A DNA stretch of 64,000 nucleotides from Enterobacter sp. R4-368 (GTDB lineage Bacteria > Pseudomonadota > Gammaproteobacteria > Enterobacterales > Enterobacteriaceae), in the NCBI RefSeq assembly GCF_000410515.1, contig NC_021500.1, positions 1,612,001 through 1,676,000 of the forward strand, written 5' to 3'. Under the pieces are notes generated by a model, which was given only the letters and a program-made list of their open reading frames with translations, did no database searches and was not told where the DNA came from. The translations under genes and the position numbers were made by a program. Below, one piece after another: positions 1 to 8,804 of the stretch (the stretch's first letter is position 1; the number at the start of each line of letters is the position of its first letter).

Positions 1-163
<163 letters not shown>

Positions 164-180
164 TTAAATATTGCCGTGGC

Positions 181-206
181 ATTATACAGAGCGTAACCGA
201 TTGCAT
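181..206 (-). promoter_or_regulatory. guaB promoter -10 and PurR box
   Basis: Read on the minus strand, TATAAT lies at 186-181. Immediately upstream at 206-191 is ATGCAATCGGTTACGC, which fits the PurR consensus (GCAA-N-CG-N-TT core). A repressor bound here would cover the -35/-10 spacer. PurR repression of guaBA by hypoxanthine or guanine is known in E. coli; the site here is read from sequence only. Confidence 0.75.
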
Positions 207-283
207 CCACACTTTTTTAAGAAAAATACTTGCCATCCCCTCGTTTCGGGTTACTATCGAACGAATAACTTGCTGATTTAGAA

Positions 284-299
284 TTTGATCTGGCTCACA
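284..299. promoter_or_regulatory. CRP-like site between guaB and xseA
   Basis: TTTGA-N6-TCACA matches the CRP consensus TGTGA-N6-TCACA at nine of ten positions. It ends on the first base of the xseA start codon. In E. coli, CRP binding far upstream of guaB modulates the guaB promoter, and this position fits that arrangement. An effect on xseA translation or transcription is also possible. Confidence 0.55.
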
Positions 300-1672
300 T
301 GTCGTCGTTCCAATCCCCCTCAATTTTTACGGTTAGCCGCCTTAATCAGTCGGTGCGCTTACTGCTGGAACGCGAACTCGGCCAGGTGTGGATCAGCGGG
401 GAAATCTCCAACTTTACCCAGCCCGCTTCCGGTCACTGGTACTTCACCTTAAAAGACGATACCGCCCAGGTGCGCTGCGCGATGTTCCGCAACAGCAACC
501 GCCGCGTCACGTTTCGCCCGCAGCACGGCCAGCAAGTGCTGGTACGCGCCAATATCACGCTGTATGAACCGCGCGGCGAATACCAGATTATTGTCGAGAG
601 CATGCAACCGGCTGGTGAAGGTTTGCTGCAACAGAAGTATGAGCAACTTAAAACAAAGCTCGCGGCCGAAGGGCTATTCGACCAGCAATTCAAAAAACCG
701 CTGCCCTCTCCCGCCCATTGCGTTGGTGTTATCACGTCTAAAACCGGCGCCGCGCTGCACGATATTCTGCATGTACTGAAACGCCGCGACCCGTCACTGC
801 CGGTGGTGATTTACCCGACTGCGGTACAGGGCGAAGATGCGCCCGCGCAGATTGTGCGCGCCATTGAGCTGGCTAACGCCCGCGAAGAGTGCGACGTACT
901 GATTGTTGGTCGCGGCGGCGGTTCGCTGGAAGATTTGTGGAGCTTTAACGACGAGCGCGTGGCGCGGGCGATTTTTGCCAGCCGCATTCCGGTAGTCAGC
1001 GCCGTTGGGCATGAAACCGATGTGACCATTGCTGATTTTGTTGCCGACCTGCGCGCGCCAACGCCCTCTGCGGCGGCGGAAATTGTCAGCCGTAACCAGC
1101 TGGAGCTGCTGCGCCAGGTTCAGGCGATGCAACAGCGTTTAGAAATGTCGATGGATTACTATCTGGCAGGCCGTAGTCGCCGTTTTGCCCAGGTACACCA
1201 TCGTCTGCAACAACAGCATCCGCAACTGCGTCTGGCGCGCCAGCAAACTGTGCTGGAACGCCTGCAACAGCGCATGCATAACGCGCTGGATAATCAGTTA
1301 AAACGCGCTTCCGTGCGCCAGCAGCGCACAGTACAGCGTCTGAATCAGCAAAACCCGCAGCCCCGTATTCACCGGGCGCAAAGCCGCATTCAGCAACTGG
1401 AATATCGTCTGAGCCAGAATATTCGTGATCGCCTGAGCGGCACACGTGAACGTTTTGGTACGGCAATCACTCACCTTGAAGCGGTCAGCCCGCTGGCAAC
1501 ACTGGCGCGTGGCTACAGCGTAACCACAGCAATCGACGGCAAAGTGCTGAAACAGACCAAACAGGTAAAATCGGGCGACAAACTGACCACGCGGCTGAAC
1601 GACGGCTGGGTAGAGAGTGAAGTCAGTGCCGTTACGCCCGTGAAAAAAACGCGCCAACGTAAATCCTCTTAA
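299..1672 (+). CDS. xseA: Exodeoxyribonuclease VII large subunit
   Basis: XseA is the catalytic subunit of ExoVII, which degrades single-stranded DNA from both ends and assembles with several XseB subunits (not in this window). Residues about 12-105 form the OB-fold that binds ssDNA. The catalytic domain follows, with the glycine-rich [11 protein letters not shown] stretch at 204-214 and GHETD at 237-241. Long Gln/Arg-rich coiled coils (about 265-390) are the expected XseB-binding arms. At 457 residues it is essentially the usual length. The ATG at 299 gives an N-terminus collinear with E. coli XseA. It is transcribed divergently from guaB. Confidence 0.98.
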   Translation: MSSFQSPSIFTVSRLNQSVRLLLERELGQVWISGEISNFTQPASGHWYFTLKDDTAQVRCAMFRNSNRRVTFRPQHGQQVLVRANITLYEPRGEYQIIVESMQPAGEGLLQQKYEQLKTKLAAEGLFDQQFKKPLPSPAHCVGVITSKTGAALHDILHVLKRRDPSLPVVIYPTAVQGEDAPAQIVRAIELANAREECDVLIVGRGGGSLEDLWSFNDERVARAIFASRIPVVSAVGHETDVTIADFVADLRAPTPSAAAEIVSRNQLELLRQVQAMQQRLEMSMDYYLAGRSRRFAQVHHRLQQQHPQLRLARQQTVLERLQQRMHNALDNQLKRASVRQQRTVQRLNQQNPQPRIHRAQSRIQQLEYRLSQNIRDRLSGTRERFGTAITHLEAVSPLATLARGYSVTTAIDGKVLKQTKQVKSGDKLTTRLNDGWVESEVSAVTPVKKTRQRKSS

Positions 1673-1699
1673 TTAGCGCGCTCAATAAATCAGACGAAC

Positions 1700-1707
1700 C
1701 TATACTT
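1700..1707 (+). promoter_or_regulatory. Sigma-S type -10 before the M4 protease gene
   Basis: CTATACTT sits 37 bp before the protease ATG, and no good TTGACA-like -35 is seen 17 bp upstream. An extended -10 of this form without a -35 is typical of RpoS promoters. A ribosome-binding site AAGGAG lies at 1732-1737. The sigma assignment is inference. Confidence 0.4.
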
Positions 1708-1743
1708 TTTGTTGTTCTTTTTTGTTTTATCAAGGAGATCAAC

Positions 1744-2769
1744 ATGAATGCACGTCATCCGTACAGTGTTATCCCGCCTTATATCCTGCGCCGCATTATC
1801 GACAATGGCTCTGAACTTCAGCAACGCTGCGCCCGCCAGACCTTAACGCATGTACAAACGTTGATGGCGCACAGCCACGGCAAAGTCGATGCGCCGCTGG
1901 TCACTTCGCCCGGCGAACTGGTACGCGATATTTATGACGCTCAGCAAAAAGAGACGTTGCCCGGTGAGCAGGTACGCTATGAGGGCCAGCCACCGACGGG
2001 TGATGTCGCCGTCACCGAAGCGTACGACTACCTGGGTGTCACCCATGATTTCTTCTGGCAGGTTTATCAGCGCAACTCGCTGGATAACCAGGGGCTAATT
2101 CTCAGCGGCACCGTGCATTACGGCAAGGATTACCAGAACGCTTTCTGGAATGGTCAGCAGATGGTGTTTGGCGATGGTGATGGCGAGATCTTCAACCGTT
2201 TTACCATTGCCATTGACGTGGTAGCGCATGAACTGAGTCACGGCGTCACAGAAACGGAAGCCGGGCTGATCTATTTTGAACAAGCTGGCGCATTAAATGA
2301 GTCATTATCCGATGTGTTCGGTTCGCTGGTAAAACAGTACCACCAGCAGCAGACGGCGGATCAGGCGGACTGGATCATTGGCGAAGGCTTGCTGGCAAAA
2401 GGCATTCATGGCAAGGGGCTGCGTTCGATGTCGAAGCCGGGAACAGCTTATGACGACCCGTTATTGGGTAAAGATCCGCAGCCTGCGCATATGAAAGATT
2501 TTATTAAAACGCGTGAAGATAACGGCGGTGTGCACCTGAATTCCGGCATTCCTAACCGGGCATTTTACCTGGCGGCAACCGCTATAGGCGGCTATGCATG
2601 GGAAAAAGCCGGATACGCCTGGTATGACACGGTGTGTGATAAGTCACTGGCGCAAAATGCCGACTTCGCCACCTTCGCCAAATTCACCATCAAACATGGC
2701 GAAAAACGGTCCGGCAAGAAAGTCGCCGCTGCTATCGAACAGGCGTGGAAAGATGTCGGAGTTTTATGA
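1744..2769 (+). CDS. Protealysin-like M4 (thermolysin family) metalloprotease
   Basis: This is a zinc endopeptidase of the short-propeptide protealysin branch of family M4. HELSH at 162-166 gives two zinc ligands and the catalytic glutamate, and E186 in ALNESLSD is the third ligand, with the same 24-residue spacing as thermolysin. A later HLNSGIPN supplies the substrate-binding histidine. No signal peptide is visible. The first ~45 residues contain PPYIL (11-15), the hallmark of the protealysin pro-region, in place of the large FTP propeptide. AAGGAG precedes the ATG. The stop overlaps the start of an emfourin-type inhibitor gene (ATGA). E. coli K-12 lacks this pair at this site. In Serratia, protealysin is linked to host-cell invasion; a similar role here is only inference. 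Confidence 0.93.
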   Translation: MNARHPYSVIPPYILRRIIDNGSELQQRCARQTLTHVQTLMAHSHGKVDAPLVTSPGELVRDIYDAQQKETLPGEQVRYEGQPPTGDVAVTEAYDYLGVTHDFFWQVYQRNSLDNQGLILSGTVHYGKDYQNAFWNGQQMVFGDGDGEIFNRFTIAIDVVAHELSHGVTETEAGLIYFEQAGALNESLSDVFGSLVKQYHQQQTADQADWIIGEGLLAKGIHGKGLRSMSKPGTAYDDPLLGKDPQPAHMKDFIKTREDNGGVHLNSGIPNRAFYLAATAIGGYAWEKAGYAWYDTVCDKSLAQNADFATFAKFTIKHGEKRSGKKVAAAIEQAWKDVGVL

Positions 2770-3110
2770 TGAACGAACCCGAATTAACCGACGACGCGGT
2801 AGTCGAGTTAGCCCGTGAAGGCGGGCTGGCTTACATTCCTAAACTGAGCGGCGCGCGAAAAATCGTCATCGCCCAGCTCAGTGCGGAGCAGCGCCAGCGG
2901 CTGGTGGACATCTTGCACCAGACGCTCCCGCTCGCTGAGCCGCCAGGCCAGCCGGACTCTCCGGGCAGCGGCGATCAGCGCTTCTACCGTTTGCAGATAA
3001 CCTGGACTGCCCAGCAAACGGATGTGCTGCTGCTTATCCCGGAAAGCAAAGCGCCACCGTCGTTTGTCGAACTGTGGCGCGAAGGGGAAGACTGTATTTG
3101 CAAACCTTAG
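2766..3110 (+). CDS. Emfourin-type protealysin inhibitor
   Basis: This 114-residue acidic cytosolic-looking protein is encoded immediately after the M4 protease, its ATG overlapping the protease stop as ATGA, so the two should be translationally coupled. In Serratia the equivalent partner, emfourin, inhibits protealysin by binding its active site and is thought to keep the protease silent inside the producer. Identification rests mainly on operon position and size, plus family-like features: an N-terminal VELAREGGLAYIP segment and a small beta-rich body with a conserved-looking WTAQQTDVLLLIP strand. The 3' end overlaps yfgJ by 4 bp tail to tail. A second ATG follows the first directly, so the N-terminus could be one residue shorter. 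Confidence 0.8.
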   Translation: MMNEPELTDDAVVELAREGGLAYIPKLSGARKIVIAQLSAEQRQRLVDILHQTLPLAEPPGQPDSPGSGDQRFYRLQITWTAQQTDVLLLIPESKAPPSFVELWREGEDCICKP

Positions 3111-3322
3111 AGCAGCGTAAACTCGACGCGTTTTTTCGAAATCAGCCCGTGGCCGTGCTGGCAGAAAAAGTCCACCGCGCCACAGGCTTTTAACACTTCC
3201 AGAGGCTGGTGGCACTCCGGGCAATGTGCTTGTACTTCAATGTCTTTGCCGCAGCCGTCGCAGTGAGCATGTGTTCCCACTACTTGCAGCGGGTTATGGC
3301 AAGTCGGGCAGGTAAGTTCCAT
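3107..3322 (-). CDS. yfgJ: Zinc-ribbon protein YfgJ
   Basis: This 71-residue protein carries three CxxC pairs (C5/C8, C21/C24, C34/C37) and a fourth cysteine/histidine patch (KACGAVDFFCQHGHG), so it should bind two zinc ions. It matches E. coli YfgJ closely in the second half, ending HGLISKKRVEF. The molecular function is unknown. The start is preceded by AAGGAGCGCCTT on the minus strand. It converges on the emfourin gene with a 4 bp overlap. Confidence 0.9.
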   Translation of the reverse strand: MELTCPTCHNPLQVVGTHAHCDGCGKDIEVQAHCPECHQPLEVLKACGAVDFFCQHGHGLISKKRVEFTLL

Positions 3323-3418
3323 AAGGCGCTCCTTAATTTTTCACGGGGTTTATCATACACCGCTGGCGACAAAAAACTCGCCTGCAGACGGGTTAAGTGC
3401 CGCGTCAGGTTTGGTTTG

Positions 3419-3811
3419 CTATTCGCCCACCATCACGAAGCGGGAGCTCTCGAATGCCTGATAAACCCGCTGAGAAGGAAATGCCGGGAATGTCGCCCGT
3501 TGCGCTGCGGTTTTCAGCGCTGCACAGTAAGCTCTATTCCCTTCCCTCGTCTCGATATTGTTCAGTTTGCCATCATAGGCAAATTCCAGATGTAAGCGGC
3601 ATTTTTTCCCTTTCCATTCAGAACGATCGGCAAGCCGTGATTCGATAGCGTTTTTTATCGCGCGGGCCTGTTTCCCGTACTCATCCTGATCGGTAAAGCG
3701 CCCTGAGTCGCAACTACCAAGCGCAGTGGTTTTATGGCAACCGGAGGGGTGAAGCGGTGTGCAACCTGTCATTACACTGCCCAGCAGTATTAACAGTAAA
3801 ACCTTCTTCAT
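3419..3811 (-). CDS. Lipoprotein with a TolA C-terminal (domain III)-like fold
   Basis: The first 17 residues are a lipoprotein signal ending in a VMTGC lipobox, with C17 as the predicted lipidated cysteine and Thr at +2 (outer-membrane sorting expected). Residues about 45-130 resemble TolA domain III: a CRLHLEFAYDGKL strand-turn, a second cysteine in AYCAALKTA, and FPAFPSQRVYQAFESS near the end, matching the order of C-x-strand, C-AAL, P-P-S-x-VY-x-xF in TolA. The transmembrane anchor and long helical domain II of TolA are missing. TolA-III is the part bound by filamentous phage pIII, several colicins and TolB, so a decoy or accessory Tol role is possible but unproven. Ribosome-binding sequence AAAGGG precedes the ATG. 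Confidence 0.75.
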   Translation of the reverse strand: MKKVLLLILLGSVMTGCTPLHPSGCHKTTALGSCDSGRFTDQDEYGKQARAIKNAIESRLADRSEWKGKKCRLHLEFAYDGKLNNIETREGNRAYCAALKTAAQRATFPAFPSQRVYQAFESSRFVMVGE

Positions 3812-3942
3812 TTCATATCCCTTTTGAAATTATTTATTGAAGCCAGTTATTAACCCGTTGTTTTTATAGCTATAAAGAGTGTACTGCTATCGACAGGCTG
3901 AAACAGCACCTGAATTTTGTAGGTGAGCCAATTCTGGCAAAC

Positions 3943-3967
3943 AAAAAACCCGCCAGGCGGCGGGTTT
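3943..3967 (-). terminator. Intrinsic terminator of der
   Basis: On the minus strand, AAACCCGCC-GCCT-GGCGGGTTTTTTG forms a 6 bp GC stem with a four-base loop and a U run. It lies 12 bp after the der stop codon. Confidence 0.9.
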
Positions 3968-3978
3968 GAAGCAAGTGA

Positions 3979-5454
3979 TTACTTACTCTTTTTAATGTGT
4001 TTAATCAGGCGCTTACGTTTACGCATCTGGTTCGGGGTCAGGGTGTTACGTTTTTCAGCAAACGGGTTTTCCCCTTCTTTGAACTGAATACGGATTGGCG
4101 TACCCATCACATCCAGCGATTTGCGGAAATAGTTCATCAAATAGCGTTTGTAAGAATCCGGCAAATCTTTTACCTGATTGCCGTGGATCACCACAATCGG
4201 CGGGTTATAACCACCAGCGTGGGCATATTTCAGCTTCACGCGACGACCACGCACCAGCGGCGGCTGATGATCTTCCGCCGCCATGTTCATGATGCGGGTC
4301 AGCAATGCGGTACTGACACGGCGGGTGGAGCTGTCATAAGCTTCGCGAACGGATTCAAACAGGTTGCCAACGCCGCTGCCGTGCAGCGCAGAAATAAAGT
4401 GAACGCGGGCGAAATCAATAAAGCCCAGGCGGTAATCCAGCGTCTCTTTCACCTGCTCTTTCACTTCCTGGCTCAGACCGTCCCATTTATTGACGACGAT
4501 AACCAGCGAGCGACCGCTGTTAAGAATAAAGCCGAGCAGCGATAAATCCTGATCGGAGATACCTTCACGGGCATCAATAACCAGCAGCACGACGTTTGCG
4601 TCTTCAATAGCCTGCAGCGTTTTGATAACTGAGAACTTTTCTACCACATCGGTGATTTTGCCGCGTTTACGCACACCAGCGGTGTCGATAAGTACGTACT
4701 CACGCTCATCGCGCTGCATTGGAATGTAGATGCTGTCGCGCGTGGTGCCCGGCATGTCATACACCACCACACGCTCTTCACCGAGAATGCGGTTAGTCAG
4801 TGTGGACTTACCGACGTTCGGACGACCGACAATAGCCAGTTTGATCGGCAGATCCTGCGGATTGAAATCGTCTTCCGGCTCTTCTTTCTCGCCGTTTTCG
4901 TTAGCTTCGAACTGCGCCCAGTATTCGGCGTCTTCATCCACCTCTTCCGGCGGGTTGAGTTCGTCCATCCACGGCATCAGCACATGTTCAAGCAAGCTGG
5001 TCACACCGCGCCCGTGGGAGGCGGCGATAGCGTGGATTTCACCCAGACCGAGGGAGTAAAAATCGGCCGTTGCCTGATCCGGATCCAGACCGTCGGTTTT
5101 GTTCGCCACCAGGAAGGTCGGTTTTTCGCGTGAACGCAGGTGTTTGGCAATGGCCGAATCGGCAGGCATCAGCCCCGCGCGCGCATCGACCATAAACAGC
5201 ACGACATCAGCTTCTTCAATCGCCAGCAGCGACTGTTCCGCCATGCGCGTTTCCACGCCGTCTTCGGTGCCATCGATACCGCCGGTATCGATACAGATAA
5301 ATTCGCGGCCTTCAACTTCAGCACGACCGTACTTACGGTCACGAGTCAGACCCGGGAAATCCGCCACCAGCGCATCACGGGTGCGTGTTAAACGGTTAAA
5401 TAGCGTGGATTTTCCAACGTTAGGGCGCCCGACAAGCGCGACCACAGGTACCAT
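3979..5454 (-). CDS. der: Ribosome-assembly GTPase Der (EngA)
   Basis: Der is an essential GTPase with two tandem G domains that helps mature the 50S subunit. Domain 1 shows GRPNVGKS at 9-16, DTGG at 56-59 and NKTD at 118-121. Domain 2 shows GRPNVGKS at 210-217 and NKWD at 322-325. An acidic linker (about 168-200) joins them, and a C-terminal KH-like domain (about 370-491) ends in a basic [12 protein letters not shown] tail that contacts rRNA. At 491 residues it matches the family. It is the last gene of the leftward bamB-der group, with a hairpin between the two genes. Confidence 0.98.
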   Translation of the reverse strand: MVPVVALVGRPNVGKSTLFNRLTRTRDALVADFPGLTRDRKYGRAEVEGREFICIDTGGIDGTEDGVETRMAEQSLLAIEEADVVLFMVDARAGLMPADSAIAKHLRSREKPTFLVANKTDGLDPDQATADFYSLGLGEIHAIAASHGRGVTSLLEHVLMPWMDELNPPEEVDEDAEYWAQFEANENGEKEEPEDDFNPQDLPIKLAIVGRPNVGKSTLTNRILGEERVVVYDMPGTTRDSIYIPMQRDEREYVLIDTAGVRKRGKITDVVEKFSVIKTLQAIEDANVVLLVIDAREGISDQDLSLLGFILNSGRSLVIVVNKWDGLSQEVKEQVKETLDYRLGFIDFARVHFISALHGSGVGNLFESVREAYDSSTRRVSTALLTRIMNMAAEDHQPPLVRGRRVKLKYAHAGGYNPPIVVIHGNQVKDLPDSYKRYLMNYFRKSLDVMGTPIRIQFKEGENPFAEKRNTLTPNQMRKRKRLIKHIKKSK

Positions 5455-5525
5455 GTTTAAAGCCTCATTACAGAAAATTCATTAGCAAAACGTCGCGGAT
5501 TGCGCGCCGTTTTAAAAACAGGAAA

Positions 5526-5548
5526 ACGGCTCCTGCAACAGGAGCCGT
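5526..5548 (-). terminator. Hairpin between bamB and der
   Basis: ACGGCTCCTG and CAGGAGCCGT form a perfect 10 bp stem with a three-base loop. On the minus strand it is followed by TTTTCC. It lies just after the bamB stop, so it may partially terminate or process the transcript before der. Confidence 0.75.
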
Positions 5549-5574
5549 CTTCAGGAACGACAAACCCGACGCGC

Positions 5575-6753
5575 TTAGCGCGAAAGGGCGTACACTGTGC
5601 CGTCTTTCGCCTGGATCAGCAGTTTGCCCCCGGCAACCACCGGCTCGGTCAGGAAACCGGAGCTGTCGACTTTCTGCTGCGCGACAAAGCGCCCGTCTTC
5701 GACGTTAATCCAGTGCACGTAGCCTTCGCTATCGCCTGTCACAATGTAACCATTATACAACGCCGGAGCGGTAAGGTTACGGTGCAGCAGGTCACTTTGC
5801 GTCCACAGGGTTACGCCACCGTCGGTAGTCAGCGCCAGAATACGATCGCTCTGGTCGATCATATAGATGCGGTTACCATCAACCACGAAATCGCTCACTG
5901 AGCCCAGCTCGCGTTTCCACATAATCTGGCCGCTACGCAAATCGAGCGCGGTCATGTTGCCGTTATAGGCCAGCGCGTAAACCACGTTGCCAACAACAAC
6001 CGGCGTGGTATCGACATCGCTCAGACGATCGATCTCTGTCGGGCCATTAGCCTGGGAGATGCGCTGCTGCCAAATCATCTGGCCCTGCTGCATCAATACC
6101 GCGCTTACGCGACCGTTATCACCGCCGACAATGGCAGCGCCAAAGGCGGTAGTCGGAGCGGATTCACCGCGCAGAGAAAGCGCAGGCATATCGAGGTTGA
6201 CGGTCCATTTGGTTGCGCCATCGCTTTCGTTCAGCGCCTGCAACTGACCGTTGCTGGTGTGGATCAGCACTAAACCGTCGCTCACTACCGGGCGAGAAAG
6301 CGCTTCGCCAGCGACTTTCGTTTTCCACGCCTGCGAACCATCGCTGGTGTTCAGTGCGTAAACCTGCGCTTTTTCGCTGCCCACATAAACATGGCCACCG
6401 GAAACGGTCACACCGCCAGAAAGCAGTGCAGCGCGAGTAGAGAACCAGCCATCTTTTTCAGCCAGGTTAACCGACCAAATTTCATGCCCATCTTCAATGC
6501 TAACCGCTTTCACCACACCGTGACGATCGGCGGCGTAAACCACGCCATCAGCAAAAGCCGGATGCAGGTTAGAGTAGAAGTCACCAATACCGTTGCCCAC
6601 GGAGGTGCTCCATGACGTAGTCGGTGTGAACTGGTTTTCAACCACCGGCAACGGGGACATTTTGACAACATCTTCTTCGCTGTTAAACAGGGAACAGCCG
6701 CTCAAAAGCGTGACGGAAAGCAGCCCTGGCAGAAGTAATTTACGCAATTGCAT
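5575..6753 (-). CDS. bamB: Outer-membrane assembly lipoprotein BamB
   Basis: BamB is a lipoprotein of the BAM complex that binds BamA POTRA domains and speeds insertion of outer-membrane beta-barrel proteins. A signal peptide ends in TLLSGC with C20 lipidated and Ser at +2, consistent with outer-membrane sorting. The remaining ~370 residues are an eight-bladed PQQ-type beta-propeller, visible as repeats such as VYALNTSDGSQAW and MTALDLRSGQIMW. Length (392) is as in E. coli. It sits 10 bp downstream of yfgM, in the same leftward unit. Confidence 0.98.
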   Translation of the reverse strand: MQLRKLLLPGLLSVTLLSGCSLFNSEEDVVKMSPLPVVENQFTPTTSWSTSVGNGIGDFYSNLHPAFADGVVYAADRHGVVKAVSIEDGHEIWSVNLAEKDGWFSTRAALLSGGVTVSGGHVYVGSEKAQVYALNTSDGSQAWKTKVAGEALSRPVVSDGLVLIHTSNGQLQALNESDGATKWTVNLDMPALSLRGESAPTTAFGAAIVGGDNGRVSAVLMQQGQMIWQQRISQANGPTEIDRLSDVDTTPVVVGNVVYALAYNGNMTALDLRSGQIMWKRELGSVSDFVVDGNRIYMIDQSDRILALTTDGGVTLWTQSDLLHRNLTAPALYNGYIVTGDSEGYVHWINVEDGRFVAQQKVDSSGFLTEPVVAGGKLLIQAKDGTVYALSR

Positions 6754-6763
6754 CGGGTCCCTC

Positions 6764-7384
6764 TTAGATGGACAAATTATTGATTTTCATCTGCATCATT
6801 TCACTCAGCGCAGGAGAAGCATTGTTTTTAATGCCGTTTTCCCATGCGGTGCGCGCACCTTGTTTATCGCCTTTGCTCAGCAGTGCTTCGCCACGCAGAT
6901 CGGCAACAATCGCTGACCAGCTTTCCGCTTTGACAGCATCCAGCGTTTTCAGCGCAGCGTCTTGTTGCTTTTGCTGTACCTGAATGCGCGCCAGGCGCAC
7001 ATTGATTATCGACTTGAGATTTTCATCATTCGTCGCAGCCAGCCCTTGCTGCAGCTGAGCGGCGGCTTTATCCAGCTCGTTCTTTTCAACGTATTGCTGC
7101 GCCAGCTCCAGCGACGCCAGCGCGCCGTAGGTGTTTTTGTTGTCAGCCGCGAATTTTTCCGCCGCGGTGAACGACTCTGGTTTGTCCGCCGAAAGCGCGG
7201 CAACCGCGTTTTCATAAGCCTGCGAAGAGGCTCTCGCCGTGTCCGCCTGATGGCCGTTCCAGTAGCGCCAGCCAACCAGCGCACCAATACCCAAAACGAC
7301 GCCAACGGCCAGCGCTTTACCATTCTCGGCAAAGAAGCGCTTAATCGCGTCTACCTGGTCGTTTTCGTTTTCGTAAATTTCCAC
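6764..7384 (-). CDS. yfgM: Ancillary SecYEG translocon subunit YfgM
   Basis: YfgM is an inner-membrane protein with a short cytosolic N-terminus, one transmembrane helix (about 24-42, ALAVGVVLGIGALVGW) and a periplasmic TPR-like domain. In E. coli it associates with SecYEG and the chaperone PpiD, and its degradation tunes the Rcs stress response. Length (206) and the N-terminus MEIYENENDQVDAIKRFF agree with the family. Hydrophilic helices rich in Ala/Gln fill residues 55-206. It lies between hisS and bamB, with 36 bp to the hisS stop. Confidence 0.97.
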   Translation of the reverse strand: MEIYENENDQVDAIKRFFAENGKALAVGVVLGIGALVGWRYWNGHQADTARASSQAYENAVAALSADKPESFTAAEKFAADNKNTYGALASLELAQQYVEKNELDKAAAQLQQGLAATNDENLKSIINVRLARIQVQQKQQDAALKTLDAVKAESWSAIVADLRGEALLSKGDKQGARTAWENGIKNNASPALSEMMQMKINNLSI

Positions 7385-7420
7385 GCAGTCCTTCTCCTTA
7401 ACGATAATTCACCGGGGAGA

Positions 7421-8695
7421 TTAGCCCAGTAGTGTGCGCAAATGCGCCGCAACGCTCTCCTGCGTTACCGTACTCTGCTCACCAGAGCGTAAATCCTTCA
7501 CCACAACATTACCGTCGGCAATTTCAGTTTCACCGAGCACCAGTGCGACGCGAGCGCCCCACTTGTCCGCGCGGGCAAATTGCTTTTTAAAATTGCCGCC
7601 GCCGTGGTTCATCATCAGCCGTACGCCAGGTAACGCATCGCGCACCTGTTCACCCAACTGCATAGCAGCGGATTGCGTATTGGCGCCAGACGCCACCAGG
7701 TATATATCGACAACGGATTCTGCTTTAAATTCCGGATTAACTGCCTGAACTAACAAAACAAGTCGTTCAAGACCCATTGCGAAGCCAACCGCCGGGGTCG
7801 CGCGACCGCCAAGCTGCTCAACCAGGCCGTCATAACGACCACCTGCGCAAACGGTGCCCTGCGCGCCAAGACTGGTGGTTACCCACTCGAAAACAGTGCG
7901 GTTGTAGTAGTCCAGACCGCGCACCAGACGCTGGTTCACCGTATAAGCGATACCCGCCGCATCAAGGAATGCGCAAAGACCTGCGAAGTGTTCGCGGGAC
8001 TCGTCATCAAGGTAATCACCCAGTTTCGGTGCATCGTTCAACAGCGCCTGAATGTCCTGGTTTTTGGTATCCAGTACGCGCAGCGGGTTGGTATACATAC
8101 GACGCAGGCAGTCCTCGTCCAGCTTATCTTTATGCTGCTCAAGGAAAGCCACCAGCGCATCGCGATAGGTCGCGCGCGCTTCAAGAGAGCCAATAGAGTT
8201 GAGTTCAAGGGCAACGTGCGAAGCAATGCCCAGCTCGCGCCACCAGCGTGCGGTCAGCATAATCAGCTCGGCATCGATATCCGGCCCTTGCAGACCAAAC
8301 ACTTCCACACCCAGCTGATGGAACTGACGGTAGCGCCCTTTCTGCGGACGCTCGTAGCGGAACATCGGCCCAACGTACCACAAGCGCTGCTCCTGATTGT
8401 ACAGCAGACCATGCTCGATGCCGGCGCGTACGCAGCCCGCGGTACCTTCGGGACGCAATGTCAGGCTGTCGCCGTTGCGATCGTCAAAGGTATACATCTC
8501 TTTTTCAACCACGTCGGTCACTTCACCGATCGCGCGTTTGAACAGCGGGGTCTGCTCTACAATCGGCAAACGGATTTCACTGTAACCGTAGCTGCCGAGC
8601 ACGTTTTTTAAAGTGCCTTCAATGCGCTGCCAGATGGCGGTTTCGCCAGGCAGATAATCGTTCATGCCGCGAATGGCTTGAATATTTTTTGCCAC
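7421..8695 (-). CDS. hisS: Histidyl-tRNA synthetase
   Basis: HisRS is a class II aminoacyl-tRNA synthetase that charges tRNA-His. The N-terminal catalytic core shows motif 2 ([21 protein letters not shown], about 106-126), the HisA motifs including [13 protein letters not shown] (about 259-271), and motif 3 around [12 protein letters not shown] (about 305-316). The C-terminal ~95 residues form the anticodon-binding domain. Length 424 matches E. coli. A terminator-like hairpin separates it from the upstream ispG, so it may have its own promoter. Confidence 0.98.
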   Translation of the reverse strand: MAKNIQAIRGMNDYLPGETAIWQRIEGTLKNVLGSYGYSEIRLPIVEQTPLFKRAIGEVTDVVEKEMYTFDDRNGDSLTLRPEGTAGCVRAGIEHGLLYNQEQRLWYVGPMFRYERPQKGRYRQFHQLGVEVFGLQGPDIDAELIMLTARWWRELGIASHVALELNSIGSLEARATYRDALVAFLEQHKDKLDEDCLRRMYTNPLRVLDTKNQDIQALLNDAPKLGDYLDDESREHFAGLCAFLDAAGIAYTVNQRLVRGLDYYNRTVFEWVTTSLGAQGTVCAGGRYDGLVEQLGGRATPAVGFAMGLERLVLLVQAVNPEFKAESVVDIYLVASGANTQSAAMQLGEQVRDALPGVRLMMNHGGGNFKKQFARADKWGARVALVLGETEIADGNVVVKDLRSGEQSTVTQESVAAHLRTLLG

Positions 8696-8716
8696 GTTTA
8701 TTCTCTTTATTAATAC

Positions 8717-8769
8717 AAAAAATGAACCCTCAGGGCCGCGACGAACTGCGGGTCGCGCCGGGCGGGTTC
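8717..8769 (-). terminator. Terminator/attenuator hairpin between ispG and hisS
   Basis: On the minus strand an outer stem GAACCC/GGGTTC (8769-8764 with 8729-8724) encloses an inner stem CGCGAC/GTCGCG, followed at once by ATTTTTTG. Stem plus U run is typical of an intrinsic terminator. It lies 36 bp after the ispG stop and 22 bp before the hisS start. Confidence 0.75.
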
Positions 8770-8804
8770 ATCATACACGGGAAGCCTGCCGCTTCCCAGC
8801 AACC

